Made by a program: the position numbers and the translations under genes
Origin: Kryptolebias marmoratus
Taxonomy: Eukaryota > Chordata > Actinopteri > Cyprinodontiformes > Rivulidae
Direction of reading: 5' to 3'
Assembly (NCBI RefSeq): GCF_001649575.2
Contig: NC_051445.1
Location: forward strand, 24,559,702 to 24,623,701
Length of the DNA stretch: 64,000 bases
The notes under the pieces: generated by a model
Database searches by the model: none
Seen by the model: the letters and a program-made list of their open reading frames with translations, nothing else
Told to the model about the DNA's origin: nothing
Part shown: in pieces, positions 52,286-64,000 of the stretch
How the letters are laid out: every line of letters starts with the position of its first letter
Position numbering within the stretch: the stretch's first letter is position 1

Positions 52286-53934
52286 TTGTTTGATTCTTTT
52301 GTTTTTTGAACTTGTAAGGAAAATTGCTAAACAGTAGGAGTTTGTCGTGACATTTGTTCGGGGATTAACGTCATGTCTCCATGTCCTTTAGAACAGGAAG
52401 AAAATGTTCTGCACTTTTTGTTGCTTTGTCTGCTTTGTTATTCTAATTTCTCCTTACTCGTGAACAACATCTGGGCCCTCGAGCTGAAGAGAAGAGGAGC
52501 TGCTTCTTGAGTGCCAGGTCACCTTGACACTATCTTGGGCATTTCTGCCATGTCTGGAGGCATCCTTCCCCACCCGAGCTCTGACATTCAGCAGAGGCAT
52601 CCGCAATACATTTTATGCTTAGCTACTCGGCGCCTTTCCAAAACAAGACGTATGCAACGGGACAGCGGCTAAAAACAGAAGAAGTCCGAATGCAAATAAT
52701 AACCTATTATTCTGACATTTCATCTCAAATGCCTCCTCCACTGTCTCTCTCTCCCTGCAAACTTTTTATTCTCAGGCCATGTAGCTGTAGCTGATCTGAA
52801 ACCCGGAAAATTGATTTCTTTACTAAAATCACACACGCTGCAGCCTTTGTACGAGCACACGGAATCAGAACGTGTTAGAGATAGTTTGGCAGGGGGATGA
52901 AAAGCCATTTCCTGTTTGTCTTATCTGCTTTGTCACGTATAAAGCAGGTTAACTGGGTGACATTTCCGCACTTTGCTATCTGCACCACCATAGGCCATCT
53001 CTGAACTCTGCAGGAGCATTCATATCTCGCTGCATGCTGGCTGGCCTTTATTAATTTCACCTGACTGAATGGGGGCTGCGGTGCTTCTCTGTAGCACCTC
53101 GGTACAAAGTAAAATCTTGCTGAAGTCGTTCCAACAGCCTCAAATCATGACACATTACCTGCAACTTGATTCGGCATTTCTTAACATCTATTTGTTGAAT
53201 ACTACAGAAATTACTAAATGCACCCCTCCCCTGGGTATTCTGCCTTAAAACCTGAGCCTCAAGGATTCATTCTAGCCCCTATTTCTTTTTTTGTTTTTCA
53301 TGGATGAGTTAGGTTCTGGACTAAATCCAGCCAAAATTAATTTATATATGCATCTGATAGTCATTTATACTAAAACACTCTCTCTGAATCAGGCTGTTGA
53401 ACATTAGCAGGAAGCTTTTCAGTCATTCCAGAAATCTCATTTGAAGGTAAAATTAGTTCTGAGCTAAAAGAAAGCTAAATTACTTACATGTTCTTGGCTC
53501 AGAGCAACTGCTTACTGTAACTTCAGAAAATGCATGGATGGAAGGAGAAACTTCTTATAAATGTATAGAGATCTGGATTGATGAGAAGTTGGCCTTTGGT
53601 GTCCATGTGGACAACTTGGAAAAAACAAAAAGCTTTAATCTGAATTGCTTTTTTAAATTTTATTTAAAGAAGTCTTTTGCCTTTGCAGCTGAAAAGAAAT
53701 GTGTGAAAAGCTCATTTCTCTCTGTGTTGGAATTTAGTGATATTTCTGGATTCTGAATTTGGTAAAACTGTTATTTTTCCCTTTGATGCTCCACAACTCT
53801 GGATTAATCTAATCTAAGATACCGTTAGACACTTTCCTCCTAAAGACTTCTGAAAAGCTGCACTAAATGAAAGTTGTAACTGTTTCTTAGTTTTACATTG
53901 TAATTGAATATACCGATCATACCAAATGTAGTTT
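52286..53934. other. Intergenic DNA, no gene seen
   Basis: 52480-53060 is compositionally balanced and non-repetitive and may hold conserved non-coding sequence. The remainder is AT-rich without features. Confidence 0.35.
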
Positions 53935-54720
53935 CATCTCTTCCGCCAATGAAGTTATGTTTCAAGTGATGCTGGTTGTTCGTCTGTCCGTTGGCAAGAT
54001 TACTTAAAAAACTAACAGATTTTGACAAAATTTTCAGGAAATGTTGGGATTGTCACAACAAACGAGTTATTAAATTCTGGTGGTGATTGTCAAAGGTCAA
54101 GGTCACAGGTGACCCCATGCTCTAATTCTGCAACAGTGTAATGTAGCAATGTAAAACTGCACAGCTGGACAACTCGTGGGTCAAGGATGACTCTTACTGA
54201 CTTCAAGGTCATGGGGTCAAAGGTCAAAGTCATAGGTGACCCCTTTAGCAAAACCTTGTCTATACTCCAGCAGGTAACCCCTCTTGTAAAACCTTGTTTA
54301 GGTTGTTTTTTTTACATTTTACCAATCCTAAAATCTTCCTATATAAAAGAAGAGCTGGAAGTTGCAAATGTCTTGTCTCTGTAGTGACAGGACTGTGATG
54401 GGATTGTGATAATGTTTTTAACCAATTAAAAGATGAATTCAGAAATGTCTTGTTAACAATCTACTATAAAAAACAAAAAAATCTAGCCATTTAAGCTGCC
54501 TGTGAATAAACAAGACTGTTTGGTTATTTTTTTTACCTCCACCAAGGAGGTTGTGTTTTTGGACGTGTTGGTCTGTTAGCAGGATTAATTTGGATGAAAG
54601 TTTCAGGAAATGTTGGTGTTCTCGCAGCGAACAAAGGATTAAGTTTGGGTGATGATTTGGATCACGAGTTGGATCGTACAAGAGGTTAATGGTGTCATTA
54701 ATGGATTACCCTATGGCCTT
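53935..54720 (+). repeat. Dispersed repeat D, two partial plus copies
   Basis: Both copies (53935-54290 and about 54530-54720) contain CTTCCGCCAATGAAGTTATG / CCTCCACCAAGGAGGTTGTG, then TTGGCAAGATTA / GTTAGCAGGATTA, TTTTCAGGAAATGTTGG and TGGTGATTGTCAAAGG / GGTGATGATTTGGATCA. It resembles repeat A in layout (GTTAGCA..AT followed by a GATTTT..AATTTTCAG block), so the two may be related. Confidence 0.55.
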
Positions 54721-55234
54721 GGCAGAAGTTTGCACTCTTCCAATCCTTCTAGTTGCTTATATTTTTCATTTTAACCGATGCTTAATCCATTTATTTTTTA
54801 TGAACGGATTTAACATCTAATGATCAAATCTCTAATATTTGTTTTTTGTTCAATTTCATGTAAGACTTAAATGAGCCTGTTTTAAATAGTGCCCCTTTTT
54901 TCCTGAAATGCACTATCCTTTATTTATTTATGAGTGCGCTCTGGGGTGTTCAGGACGTAGTCCTCACCGGCATCAGTCTTTAGACTCCATGTGGCCTGTA
55001 TCGATTTTACCCCTTCGCTGCTGAAGTGCACCATCAGTCAATACAGTAACAAGTCTTCATTTATACTTGAGAAATGCAGTCTTCAGCTCAGTGAGCACGA
55101 CGTTGGGCTGTTGTCAATACAGAGTTAGAGAGACCAACATCAGGTTTTAAACCCTGACTTCTTAAAGTGATAGGCTCAGAACAGCAATGTAGGGTCCAAT
55201 GTATGGTTTTAGGACCCAAACACCGACTTGAAAG
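54721..55234. other. Intergenic DNA, no feature seen
   Basis: Nothing recognised. Confidence 0.35.
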
Positions 55235-55690
55235 CAAGTTTAAACTTAAAACCCTAGCACTCTTTGAAAAAATGCATATCACCCCCAGTGACATTTAGAC
55301 TAAGATCATCTTATGCTGAGAAATGACAGGGATAAAGCTGTTTTGGTCAAATCTCCAAAATAATATTATGCACCATCTCATGCAATATTGTGGGATGTCA
55401 TGCTCAGTATGTGTTGTTAATGACTCTCTGCTACTACCACATTAAATTTGATCTCAGTATCTGTAAAATTGACTCAGCTATAGCTATTTATATTTTTAAT
55501 TGGGTTTTGGCTGTCATCTTGAATTGGGTTAATGTCAGAAGTTAATCAGTAGTAGATGTACAGTCAATGATTACTTGCTGCAAGGTTAATTACACTTTAT
55601 CACATAGCTCTTAATATATTTTGGCAACAGAAAAATATACATACATGCCCGTACTTGAGCAAAAACATTATCGCACTGCCTTTGCCGTGC
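55235..55690 (-). repeat. Dispersed repeat A, copy 10 (minus)
   Basis: Starts ACCCTAGCACTCTTTGAAAA then AATGCATATCACCCCCAG (decayed palindromic end), then AGACTAAGATCATCTTATGC, GCTACTACCACATTAAATTT and CAGCTATAGCTATTTAT. Confidence 0.7.
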
Positions 55691-56399
55691 GGAGCAGGGA
55701 ATAAAAACAACAACGCTGCATATGCATAAGCAACATCACCAACGCAGAAAGTCTGTATAAATCTTTTTCCCAAAAGACTTAATCAGTGGAATCTTGTCGT
55801 TCCAAGACATTATATTTAAGCCCTGTTGTTTTGCAGACTATTGAAATAAATGAAGTTGGGTTTTGGTCTTAAGCAGTTGAAGTACTTATTGGTATCTAGA
55901 TTTATTCTATTTTACGTTTCATCTTTTGCTCATGATAGCAACTACAAAATGAGATTCAAGACCTAAAATGTATGCTCAATTCATAAATCCCAACACAGTC
56001 TGTATATTAGTAGGGTCCTTGTTTACAGCAGACAGTCTGACTTGTGAAATTTACAGTGGCTCAGTTCCATCAGGTGTCTCAGTAAGCCATGGCAGTGAGT
56101 CAGCAAGAGACAGAACACAGACACCACTGATGTTCCTGAGCTGTCAAACTGGCACTAACTCAAACTGTTTGTTTTGATCTATGTGCAGATAACCAGCTCT
56201 CTAATTTTTCAAAGCCTTTATGTGGCCACTCTGCACATTCATTACTGGTCAGGAACTTGTGCAAATTTAATTATTCTCTAGTATGGGATGAATTCTTTCT
56301 CCCTCTCAGACATTTACTGTCTGGCATTTTGTTTGTGAAGTTTTACTTTTGGATCCAGTGTTTCAGCATTTGCACGAGAAATCTGCTATCACACAGAGA
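55691..56399. other. Intergenic DNA, no feature seen
   Basis: Nothing recognised apart from AT-rich sequence. Confidence 0.35.
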
Positions 56400-57640
56400 G
56401 ACTGACAAGGTACAACACAGATGCTACGGTAAGGGAGAGCCAGGACGACAGGTCATCATCCCCAGCATCCAAGTATGGGTATCAAGACAAGTATACAGTG
56501 TCAACATAACACCTAAGGGCCTTCATCATGCACTCAATGGCAATGTGGAACATGACTCTGGAAGTCAATTCAAAGCCAGTTGTAAAAGTCAGCATCAAGT
56601 GCAGCATATACCAAAGAGATGCTCTGTCCCGACTGCTATTCCCCTTAGCCAGATCATTGGAAAGAGTGGCTATGAATACTGGTTCCAAAGCAGAGCAATC
56701 ATCAGTCATTTCTCCTACATGGATGACATCAAGCTGTATGCCAGAAGTGAGTGAGACATCGACTCACTGATCCACCTCTCCAGGATATACAGCAAGGACA
56801 TTGGTATGTCATTCAGACTGGATAAATGAGGTCAAATGGTGTTCAAGAGAGGCAAGGTGATCACAACTGAACAGGTTGAACTACCTGAAGGCAACATTGC
56901 AGACGTCCAGGACAGCTACAAGTACTTTGGAATTCCAAGGTAAATGGTCACCATGATGAGGTCGCAAGGAAGTCAGCCACAACTAAATGCCTACAGAGAG
57001 TGAAGTAGGTCCTGAAGAACATAGTTCAAGCTATCAACGCATATGTCCTGCCAGTGTTCAGATACTTGTTGGTATAATAGCTTGGCCAAAGGAGAAGATA
57101 GAAGCCACTGATATCAAACACGAAAGCTCCTCATAATGCATGGAGAATTTCGCTCCAAGTCCAGCACCCTGAGACTGTACACTAAGAGAAAGGAGGGAGG
57201 CAGAGGTCTAGTGAGCATCAGAGCCACCATACAGGATGAAACAACCAAGATCCTGGAGTACATCAGGAAGAAAGCCTCCAATGATGATCTCTGCTAAGTG
57301 AATGACTCAGGCAGCAGAAACCCAATGTGGAAGAAGAGCAACAAGAGGAACCATCATAGAAAGATAAGCCCCTGCATAGCATAGCAAATCCTACTAGTGG
57401 CTAGAAAGGGCTGGACTAAAGGCACTAATCATGGCAGCACAAAAGCAATAGAGGCTGGGGTCTATCATACCAGGCAGGACCCAAGATGCAGGCTGTGTAA
57501 AGATGTCCCTGAGACAATCCAGCACATAATAACAGGATGTAAGATGCTGGCAGGCAAAGCATACATGGAACGCCATAACCAAGTGGCTGGAATAGTGTAC
57601 AGGAACAACTGTACTGAGTATAAAAAAATCTGGCTATAAA
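56400..57640 (+). pseudogene. R2-like non-LTR retrotransposon, ORF remnants
   Basis: Plus-strand fragments in shifting frames carry RT signatures: CSIYQRDALSRLLFP, then SYMDDIKLYARSE (the YxDD active-site box), GMSFRLDK, QDSYKYFGIP, and ALNGNVEH upstream. The C-terminal part has YHTRQDPRCRLCKDVPETIQ then HIITGCKMLAGKAYMERHN, a Cys-Cys-His-Cys motif with an endonuclease-like context as in fish R2/NeSL-type elements. At least four stops or frameshifts make it dead. Confidence 0.7.
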
Positions 57641-58034
57641 AAAAAACTAAAAAAAATTTAATAAAAAAGTTTTTATTTAAAATGGCAACAGTTTAATTTT
57701 AAAGAGTCTAGAAAACCATTTTTAAAGTATTTAGTTTTGTTTTTAATTTAAAAAAAAATCAATTGTATGCATGGCTCAGTTTCCACAGTTTTACTCTACA
57801 GCACTTAATAATCATTTAACCTTCTGCCTCTAAATGCAAAAAACTTTAGACTCATCAAACCTTTTGTTCAATAACCAGTTGTTGCAAAATGAGTTAATGT
57901 GATTAGTTATAAAATATTAAAACATACAATGCTCCAACTTTATTTGGCCCATTTGAACATAATTCACTTATAAATAATTATAAAAAAAATCTTTATTTTA
58001 AGGATCCAGTAGATTTGTGGCTCTATATGTTTTT
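57641..58034. other. AT-rich intergenic spacer
   Basis: A/T runs follow the LINE fossil directly; part may be its degraded A-rich tail. No gene. Confidence 0.4.
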
Positions 58035-58995
58035 TTTATTACCACCGCCAAAGACAAGGGCGGTAATGTGTTTGCCTGTCTGTGTATGTGCGAGTGTGTT
58101 TATTTGCCTGTAGCGTTAGCAAAATATCTCACAAACCACTGAACAGACACAAATCAAACTCAAATAGTATTCATTAGATGTGCATCTAAAAAATAATTAA
58201 CTTTTGGGGTCAACACTAATGAACACAAAAATGACAATAACCAGCCAGTTCTACAAATATTGAGCTAAAATTGATTTTGTTGGTAGCAGAGAGTCATCCC
58301 CAACACATACTCTGAGCACAAAAGATCTTTTCTGAAAGCTGTGTCATGAACTATTAGTCAACTTAGCCTGTTTGTTAGCAAAATATTTCATGAACCGCTT
58401 ACCAACTACTCCAGTTTCCTCCCACAGACAAAAAACATGCATGTTAGGTTATTTGATAACTCTAAAATTGTCCCTAGGTGTGAATGGTTGTTTGTCACTG
58501 TGTCCCTGCGATGGACTTGCGGCCTGTCCAAGGTGTCCCCCCGCCTCTCTCACAGTGACTGCTGGAGATAAACACCAGCTCCCTGTGACCTGGAAAGGAA
58601 AAGCAGGTGAAGAAAATGGACAGATGGATAATTAGATGTACATCTACAACTTCTTAACATTTGAAGTCAGTCCAATTAAAGAAAGATGCCATAGTTAATC
58701 AACCTTAGCCAGCACAAAAATAGCTATAAAACTCAAACAGTTTTACAGATATTGAGCTAAAATTTGGTGTGGTAGTAGCTGAGTGTTATCCTCAACACGT
58801 GCTCTGAGCACTAACAGCTCGTGCCAGATCCTGAGATGTTGGACGAGCTCGGGCGAATGCAGTTTACAAGGTTTGACCAAAACTGCTGCTGCACCTCAGT
58901 CCCTTTTCAGCAAGAGCTGGTCTGAGTCTAAAGCTGCGGCGGGAAAGGTGGCGGGCGACACGCATTCCCTCGAGGCACGCTAGCGCTTTAATTGA
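58035..58995 (+). repeat. Dispersed repeat A, copy 11 (plus, with nested L2 tail)
   Basis: Starts with an ACCACCGCCAAAGACAAGGG head not seen in the other copies of this window, then GTTAGCAAAATATCTCACAA, a second unit start at about 58374, a nested L2 tail and the family end (GGGCGACACGCATTCCCTCG then AGGCACGCTAGCGCTTTAAT). The palindromic end has several substitutions. This is the longest copy. Confidence 0.75.
58402..58632 (+). mobile_element. L2-type 3' tail nested in repeat A
   Basis: TACCAACTACTCCAGTTTCC, CTAGGTGTGAATGGTTGTTT, GTCCCTGCGATGGACTTGCG and GAAAATGGACAGATGGATAA are the usual 3' region of fish L2 elements. The right boundary falls at AGATGTACATC of repeat A, as in copy 3. Confidence 0.75.
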
Positions 58996-59165
58996 GTAGT
59001 TAAAAACGTATCTCCTAATCGTAAGGGTCGCAGATTCAGAGGTGAGGAGGGAGCTAAAACCTTTCCACCGGCTCAGACCGAGCCTGGCCTCTGCCTTCTT
59101 TTCTCCACACCAGATCCATGTTTGTTTCTCTCTCTCTCTCTCTGTGTGCCTCTCTCTTTCTGCAG

Positions 59166-59447
59166 ACTCTGAGTCAGTCTCATCCCTGCTGTGCATCCTC
59201 GGATGACAGCTCCCCCGCCGGCCTCGCCGGGACCTTCCGCTTGGTACGGTCCGCTCCGCCCCTCTGCTACGTCTCGCGGATGGTAGTTTCTATTGGGAGA
59301 AGGTCAAATGACTCCGCATGTCTGCTTCTGTGTACATTCCCCGCTGCGAGGAAACCTCCCCACCAGCAGCCCTCACTCAGTCACCCAGGCTGGCTGTCTG
59401 CGCGAGCATCTCAGCCGGGACCCCACCACCTGCCCCCCACCCTTAAA
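59166..59447 (+). other. Candidate exon of an unidentified gene (GC-rich, good splice sites)
   Basis: A long pyrimidine tract (TCTCTCTCTCTCTGTGTGCC then TCTCTCTTTCTGCAG) ends just before 59166, and the donor AAA before GTAAGT follows 59447. The enclosed 282 bp are GC-rich with several CpG, open through in one frame (94 codons, phase 0 to 0), but the peptide (TLSQSHPCCASSDDSSPAG onward) matches nothing I know and has no domain. It could be a 5' UTR exon or a chance arrangement. In human, OXR1 lies on this side of ZFPM2, but nothing here identifies it. Confidence 0.35.
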
Positions 59448-60924
59448 GTAAGTACCGACGTACGGCAACGTGCTTGTTGTTAAACCTCCCCGGCTTCCGT
59501 TAGCTTTTAACCGGACAAGTCGTTTCCTTATTAAGCTTTAATGTTTGCTGAGAGAGTTGCTGTTTCCGTGCAGCTGCCTGCCTGGTGGCTTTAAAAATAG
59601 TTCACCCACCCTCCGGGATGATGCACTGCTTTGCAGGGGACATTTGTTTTTAATTTTTTATTTTTTTAACATCAAATCAATGAGTTTGTGAGAACAGGAC
59701 CCTCCGTACTCTCACAGCAAGTTTGGTCAATTAAAGGTGCGCCTCGGACATTTTAGATTTGGCCGACTCTTGAAGTTAAAAAAAAATAGAAAGAAAAAAT
59801 GGGCTAATGCTCCCCTGCAGGTATGGCTCGAGGATGTAGGCAGAGAATTGAAAGAGGTAAGAAAATGTCAAAACATTACAAACAACCCGTGTAAACGAGT
59901 CATTTAACCCTCCCCTCCAGTAGATGTTAATGTGAGGTCCGTGCTCAGGTGGGAGGGTGGAAAGTTCACTTCTCAGCAAGTAAAAGCTCTGAGGAAGGTA
60001 GGCTTAATGAAGTGAGTCATCTGAGTGAGGCCAAAGCTCCCCTCCCCTGCAGAGTAGTATGGAGCTAAGCCTATTACAGCATTGCATAATGCAATAAGGT
60101 ATAGTCCCATAAGGTGCAGAATGAGCTGCCTGCAGGAGGGGGGGCATGGCTGGAAGTCTTCATAATATTCCTTTAAATGTCTCATTATTGTGCGTCCTAA
60201 TAAGACATCTCAGTCCAGAGTGAGGGACAGGTTGTTCAGAGCTGTTTACAAACTCACCGCTGCAATGATGTGCAAGGTGGTTTGCTCAAGGTCAAGGAGA
60301 TTCTGGGGCCTGACTGGAAGCAGAGTGAGCTGGAGGGGTGTTGCTGTTTAAAAAGTTTTAAGTGATTGTGACCACTCTTAAAGAGACAGTACGGCCAATT
60401 TAAAGTCACGGCTGTCAATGGTTAGTACATTATCAGTCACAAGGTACGCCGGGAAAAGGGATAAGTTTTCATCCAGGTGTCGGGCTGACGGCAGGATGTC
60501 ACTGGGCTGCCACTGATGGAGACCAGTCGGCAAACGGCAGTCTCCAAGATGTCCCGAAAACGTTCGCGGAGCTTCTCAGTTTCCTCGCCTGAGTTGTCGA
60601 GCCTTGCAGCCTTGATTTGACTTTTGAACTGGTTCAAAAAAAAATTGTGCAACGTATTTTATCTCGTAGTAGTCACGGAGTTGTTGCAGGCATCTTGAAC
60701 CCTTCTCAATTTAGATTTGGTAAATTCTATATTAAAATACAAAAGTTCATGTTGTAAATTCTACAGCTGCGCTTGGACACCCGCACAGGAGGCTCCTCTG
60801 TAAGAGAAAACCTACAGCCCAGAATGCCCGAGTCTAAGAACTGCACAGATTAGAAATAATGGTAAAAATCAGCCTGTTGTATTCCAGAAGTCTACTCCAG
60901 TAGATAAACTCATAAATGTGAGTC

Positions 60925-61050
60925 TGGCTGCCAAGGTGGGTACGATGTGGGTATAGGTGGACAACAAAATAATGTGCACGGCATAGATTACAGTTTTTCG
61001 TGTCGTGCACATGAAAATGGGCCATGATTTTCAAAAACTGGAAGCTGCAT
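60925..61050 (+). repeat. Short repeat shared with 19735-19845
   Basis: Shares GGCTGCCAAGGTGGGT, AATAATGTGCACGGCATAGA, TTACAGTTTTTCG and GGGCCATGATTTTCAAAAAC in order with the other copy. Confidence 0.5.
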
Positions 61051-62469
61051 TGCTTACTAGAAAAGTTTATTCTGTCACTTTTTTTTTTTGCAACCTTACA
61101 TTAAATTTAGTTTTTAATTATTATTTGGCTTACTGTACTTTCTATTTGTTGTTCAAATCAGACTTGTTTTCTAAGCTGGAGTCCTACAAGTCCAACAAGT
61201 CGTCACATCTTTCCTAAGAATGTGTCAGCGTCTGTGAAACGGGACTTGATTTCATCTTGGCGCAAGCTGCAAAGACACACCGGGAGTGTTCCATTTTCAC
61301 ATTGTTACAGCTCCTTGTTACAGCTTTTTTTTTCCCTAGCTCCCGGTTCATACAGGATCATTCAGGACGTTGCCTCCTTCGCTGGCCTCGCTGTAAAGAT
61401 TGATTGTGTCTGCAAAGAACTCTCACTCAGAGGGCACACCGGCAAAGTTGTTGATGTTGTGCTGCTTTTGGTGTTCGTCTGTTTGACATAGACCCATAAA
61501 TATTTGACTTTTTGTGGTCTTCTCTTATTCTCCTCTTGTTATTTTTATTTATTTATTTATTTTTTACCTTCTTCTATTGCACCTAAAGCAGCGTAAGCTT
61601 GTGGTCTGACGGCAATAACTGTCCCTGTGAAACAGAGTCGGCAGAACAGAATGTAGACGTATGAAGAGAGGGGTTTGAAATGAGGCCTGGTAAAAAAGGG
61701 TTACCACTGTGAACAGAAGACAACTTTATTTTCTTTAGTTTTGTGATTTTTGTACAAAAATCATACAAGGAACAAAAGCGATGCTCAGAAACAGTTTTTG
61801 GATTTGCTTTTGCTTGTGCTGTTGCCTCAGTTTAACAGACAAGAACCTCCATTTAACCATTTTTTAACATTTTTTATTGTCACAAATCTAAAACCGAGTC
61901 CATGCTTTTGTTAATCCTGTGCAAGTGTGAACGGAATTATCTTTGGGTTTTTTTCCCCCCATAATAAGTTGTTTAAGGCTGCACATACAGACTAAACTCA
62001 GTTCTGCCAAATACAAATTTTCTGATTTTCATTATTTGCCGAGTAGGCATTAAAAAGGTAAACTAGTCACGTTTATATATTTAATGTAAGTAAGAATTCA
62101 CAAAAACAGTTGTTGACAAAAACGTGCCAATTTCTGAAGCATCTCAAACACCAGCAACAAATTAACAACACAAATAGCTTTTTCTCTCTCTTTTTTTTTT
62201 TTTTTTCTCCAATGGAAGAAATCTAATTTTTGTTGTGCACCGAAGTTTTATACCTCAGGTAGACGTAAAGGTCAGCAGCTGGTGATTATCAGTGCCTGCT
62301 TTAAATGATAAAACATTTAACACAGATTATATAGTCATACTTGTATTGAACTGTGTTGTCTTTTACTAGAATATTCAACACATTGTTTCAGCTCCATTAA
62401 ATTGAAGTTCACTTGTTGAGGACTTGTCCTGTTTGGCAAGAAACGTCACCGCCGTAAAGGATGATGTTG

Positions 62470-62474
<5 letters not shown>

Positions 62475-62521
<47 letters not shown>
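62475..62521. repeat. (AC)n microsatellite
   Basis: An AC run of about 23 uninterrupted units, the longest dinucleotide repeat in the window. Confidence 0.95.
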
Positions 62522-62522
<1 letters not shown>

Positions 62523-64000
62523 GGTTGAGTGATGACTCTCATGATCAAATTATGCATGGTGCTGCTGGCTTTGATTAATCCCTCACCCTGCCATCATCAG
62601 TGAGTGCTTGCTGTTACCAATTGATTACTGCACGGAGATTCATGTTGATGAAACTGAACTATATTCATGTAGCAGAAATAATTTCATACATGCCGTTCTA
62701 AAAAAAAAAAAAAAAAAAACTAATTCGATTGGATCGAAATATTTCCGCATTTGTGTTCGACTCAAATTGAGCCGCTCTTTTTCACGTTCTCCTTTTTCCT
62801 TCCCTTCTGACGAGGCGGGGGCTGCGAGGGTTTCGAGGTTCGGTCCTTTATAGAAACGGCCGTGAGAAACTAAAAGTAGCCCTAATTGTTTGAAGGGCGC
62901 CACAGTCTTGTGGGGTTTCAGCAGCTGCACCTATCCCATTCATCCCATTTGCGAGCTCATTAATGCGCACGCGAGGCGCACGCAGGTAGAGCCTTGAGCG
63001 ATACAAATGTGGAAATTACTAACAGCGCATCTCACTTGTTGCGAGGCATTGTGTTTCATAAAAGGATGCTTTGCAAGAAAAATGTAGTTTTAAGCATTTG
63101 CTTTTATACGTTTTTTGATTTGGCTTTCAATATAATACCAACTGCTGCACACTGAGCACGTCATGCCTAGGCTTTCACATTGTAAAGGTGAAGGTGTTTG
63201 ACCCTGAGGGGGTCCGTGCACTCATAATTTCCACTGGGATTCTGTGGTTTCTTACGCAGCAATTCAAGGTAAAAAGAGTGACGCGATGTAATGATCCATC
63301 CTTGTTTGTCGTGGTTTTCATTTGTTCGCGAGTAGTTGCGACATGGACCAGCCAAAGTGATTGTACGTGTTCGTTCCGCTTACGGTCCGCCGACGGTCCT
63401 TTTGGGAGCTCTTAAATCAAACGGAGCAGAGGGACCCGCAGCTCTGGAGCTGCATATCTGCCGCTGAAACTGGCTGCCGCTAATCTGAGCTCAGACTTGG
63501 AGTTGGAGTCAGTCTGTAGAAGTTGTTGCCAGTAAATAAGAATGAAGAAGAATGTGAAGCTGTCACGTGAAAGTGATAAAAGCAACCGAAAAACTTTAAA
63601 TCGAATTTCCCCCTCCCTCCTGTCCAGGAGCATCATGAAAAACTGCTTCAGAGAACTTTTAAACTTTTTGAGGCACTAGTTAAGTTGAAGTTTTCTTGAT
63701 TAACGAGCAGTATTGTTTTCACGTTTTGGCATCAAATTGGAGGTTGGCCATTTTGTAGCTGTAGAAACCAAAGGAACAAGCAACTCCTGAACTCTGTCTC
63801 ATCCTAAGCGGACAATTTATCTAGCGAAGATGGTAAACTGTTGCTGAGTTGATGGTTGGTCAAGTTAATTTGAGTGAAACTCTACAGACGGCCTCACAGA
63901 AGATGTTAACTAATCATTGGGTTATGCAGTAGATAGGATAACTTTATAAAGAAGAGCTATATTGCAAGAATATTTCACAGTAACTAATAAAAGGTTAAGG

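Larger units (their letters stand above)
59448..64000. other. Intergenic or intronic DNA, no gene seen
   Basis: No splice-bounded coding sequence was recognised. It holds a repeat fragment near 60925-61050, T- and A-runs (62190-62206, 62699-62719) and a CA microsatellite. 62800-63010 is unique-looking with moderate CpG and may be regulatory. 63300-63640 also has several CpG but no defined feature. Confidence 0.35.

Noticed and set aside
59118..59483. oxr1 first exon by synteny with human
   Set aside because: The peptide does not match known OXR1 starts that I recall; only a generic candidate exon is reported.

Overview
The window is teleost fish genomic DNA. The zinc-finger protein it encodes is clearly the vertebrate GATA cofactor FOG2/ZFPM2. 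Introns are GT-AG and long, and the rest is packed with fish-type repeats: Tc1 remnants, L2 tails, a tRNA-derived SINE, an R2-like LINE fossil, CA microsatellites and probable solo LTRs. There is no prokaryotic organisation, CRISPR array or operon.

Layout. Positions 1-8999 are the end of a zfpm2 intron with no recognisable exon. Positions 9000-12917 (+) hold the last three coding exons of zfpm2, followed by about 1.1 kb of 3' UTR. These exons encode about 990 residues: the end of the PR-like region, eight zinc fingers, a basic nuclear-localisation-like patch and the CtBP-binding motif. The gap between the two genes (14.0-16.4 kb) is filled mainly by two decayed Tc1 copies.

From 17019 to 47433 on the minus strand I reconstructed a second gene from 11 coding exons. 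All introns are GT-AG and all phases close exactly, giving a 383-residue protein. It has a short basic N-terminus, one hydrophobic anchor and an alpha/beta-hydrolase fold. The nucleophile serine position is a glutamate and the catalytic histidine position is an arginine, so it looks like a membrane-anchored pseudo-hydrolase. I do not recognise a gene name. The two genes are convergent. Positions 47434-64000 are intergenic or belong to an unseen gene. The only gene-like signal there is a GC-rich candidate exon at 59166-59447 with good splice sites.

Repeats. One dispersed family (called repeat A here) recurs at least 11 times in both orientations and ends in a palindrome close to GCATTCCTTGAAGGAATGC. 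One copy has been split inside this palindrome by a 434-bp hAT-like element with an 8-bp target duplication. Two other copies carry L2-tail insertions beside a GATGTACATC palindrome. Another repeat family (C) carries a palindromic RFX-type X-box.

Gene calls rest on reading frame, splice-site and phase consistency, and recalled family motifs. Repeat family names are from memory and were not searched.
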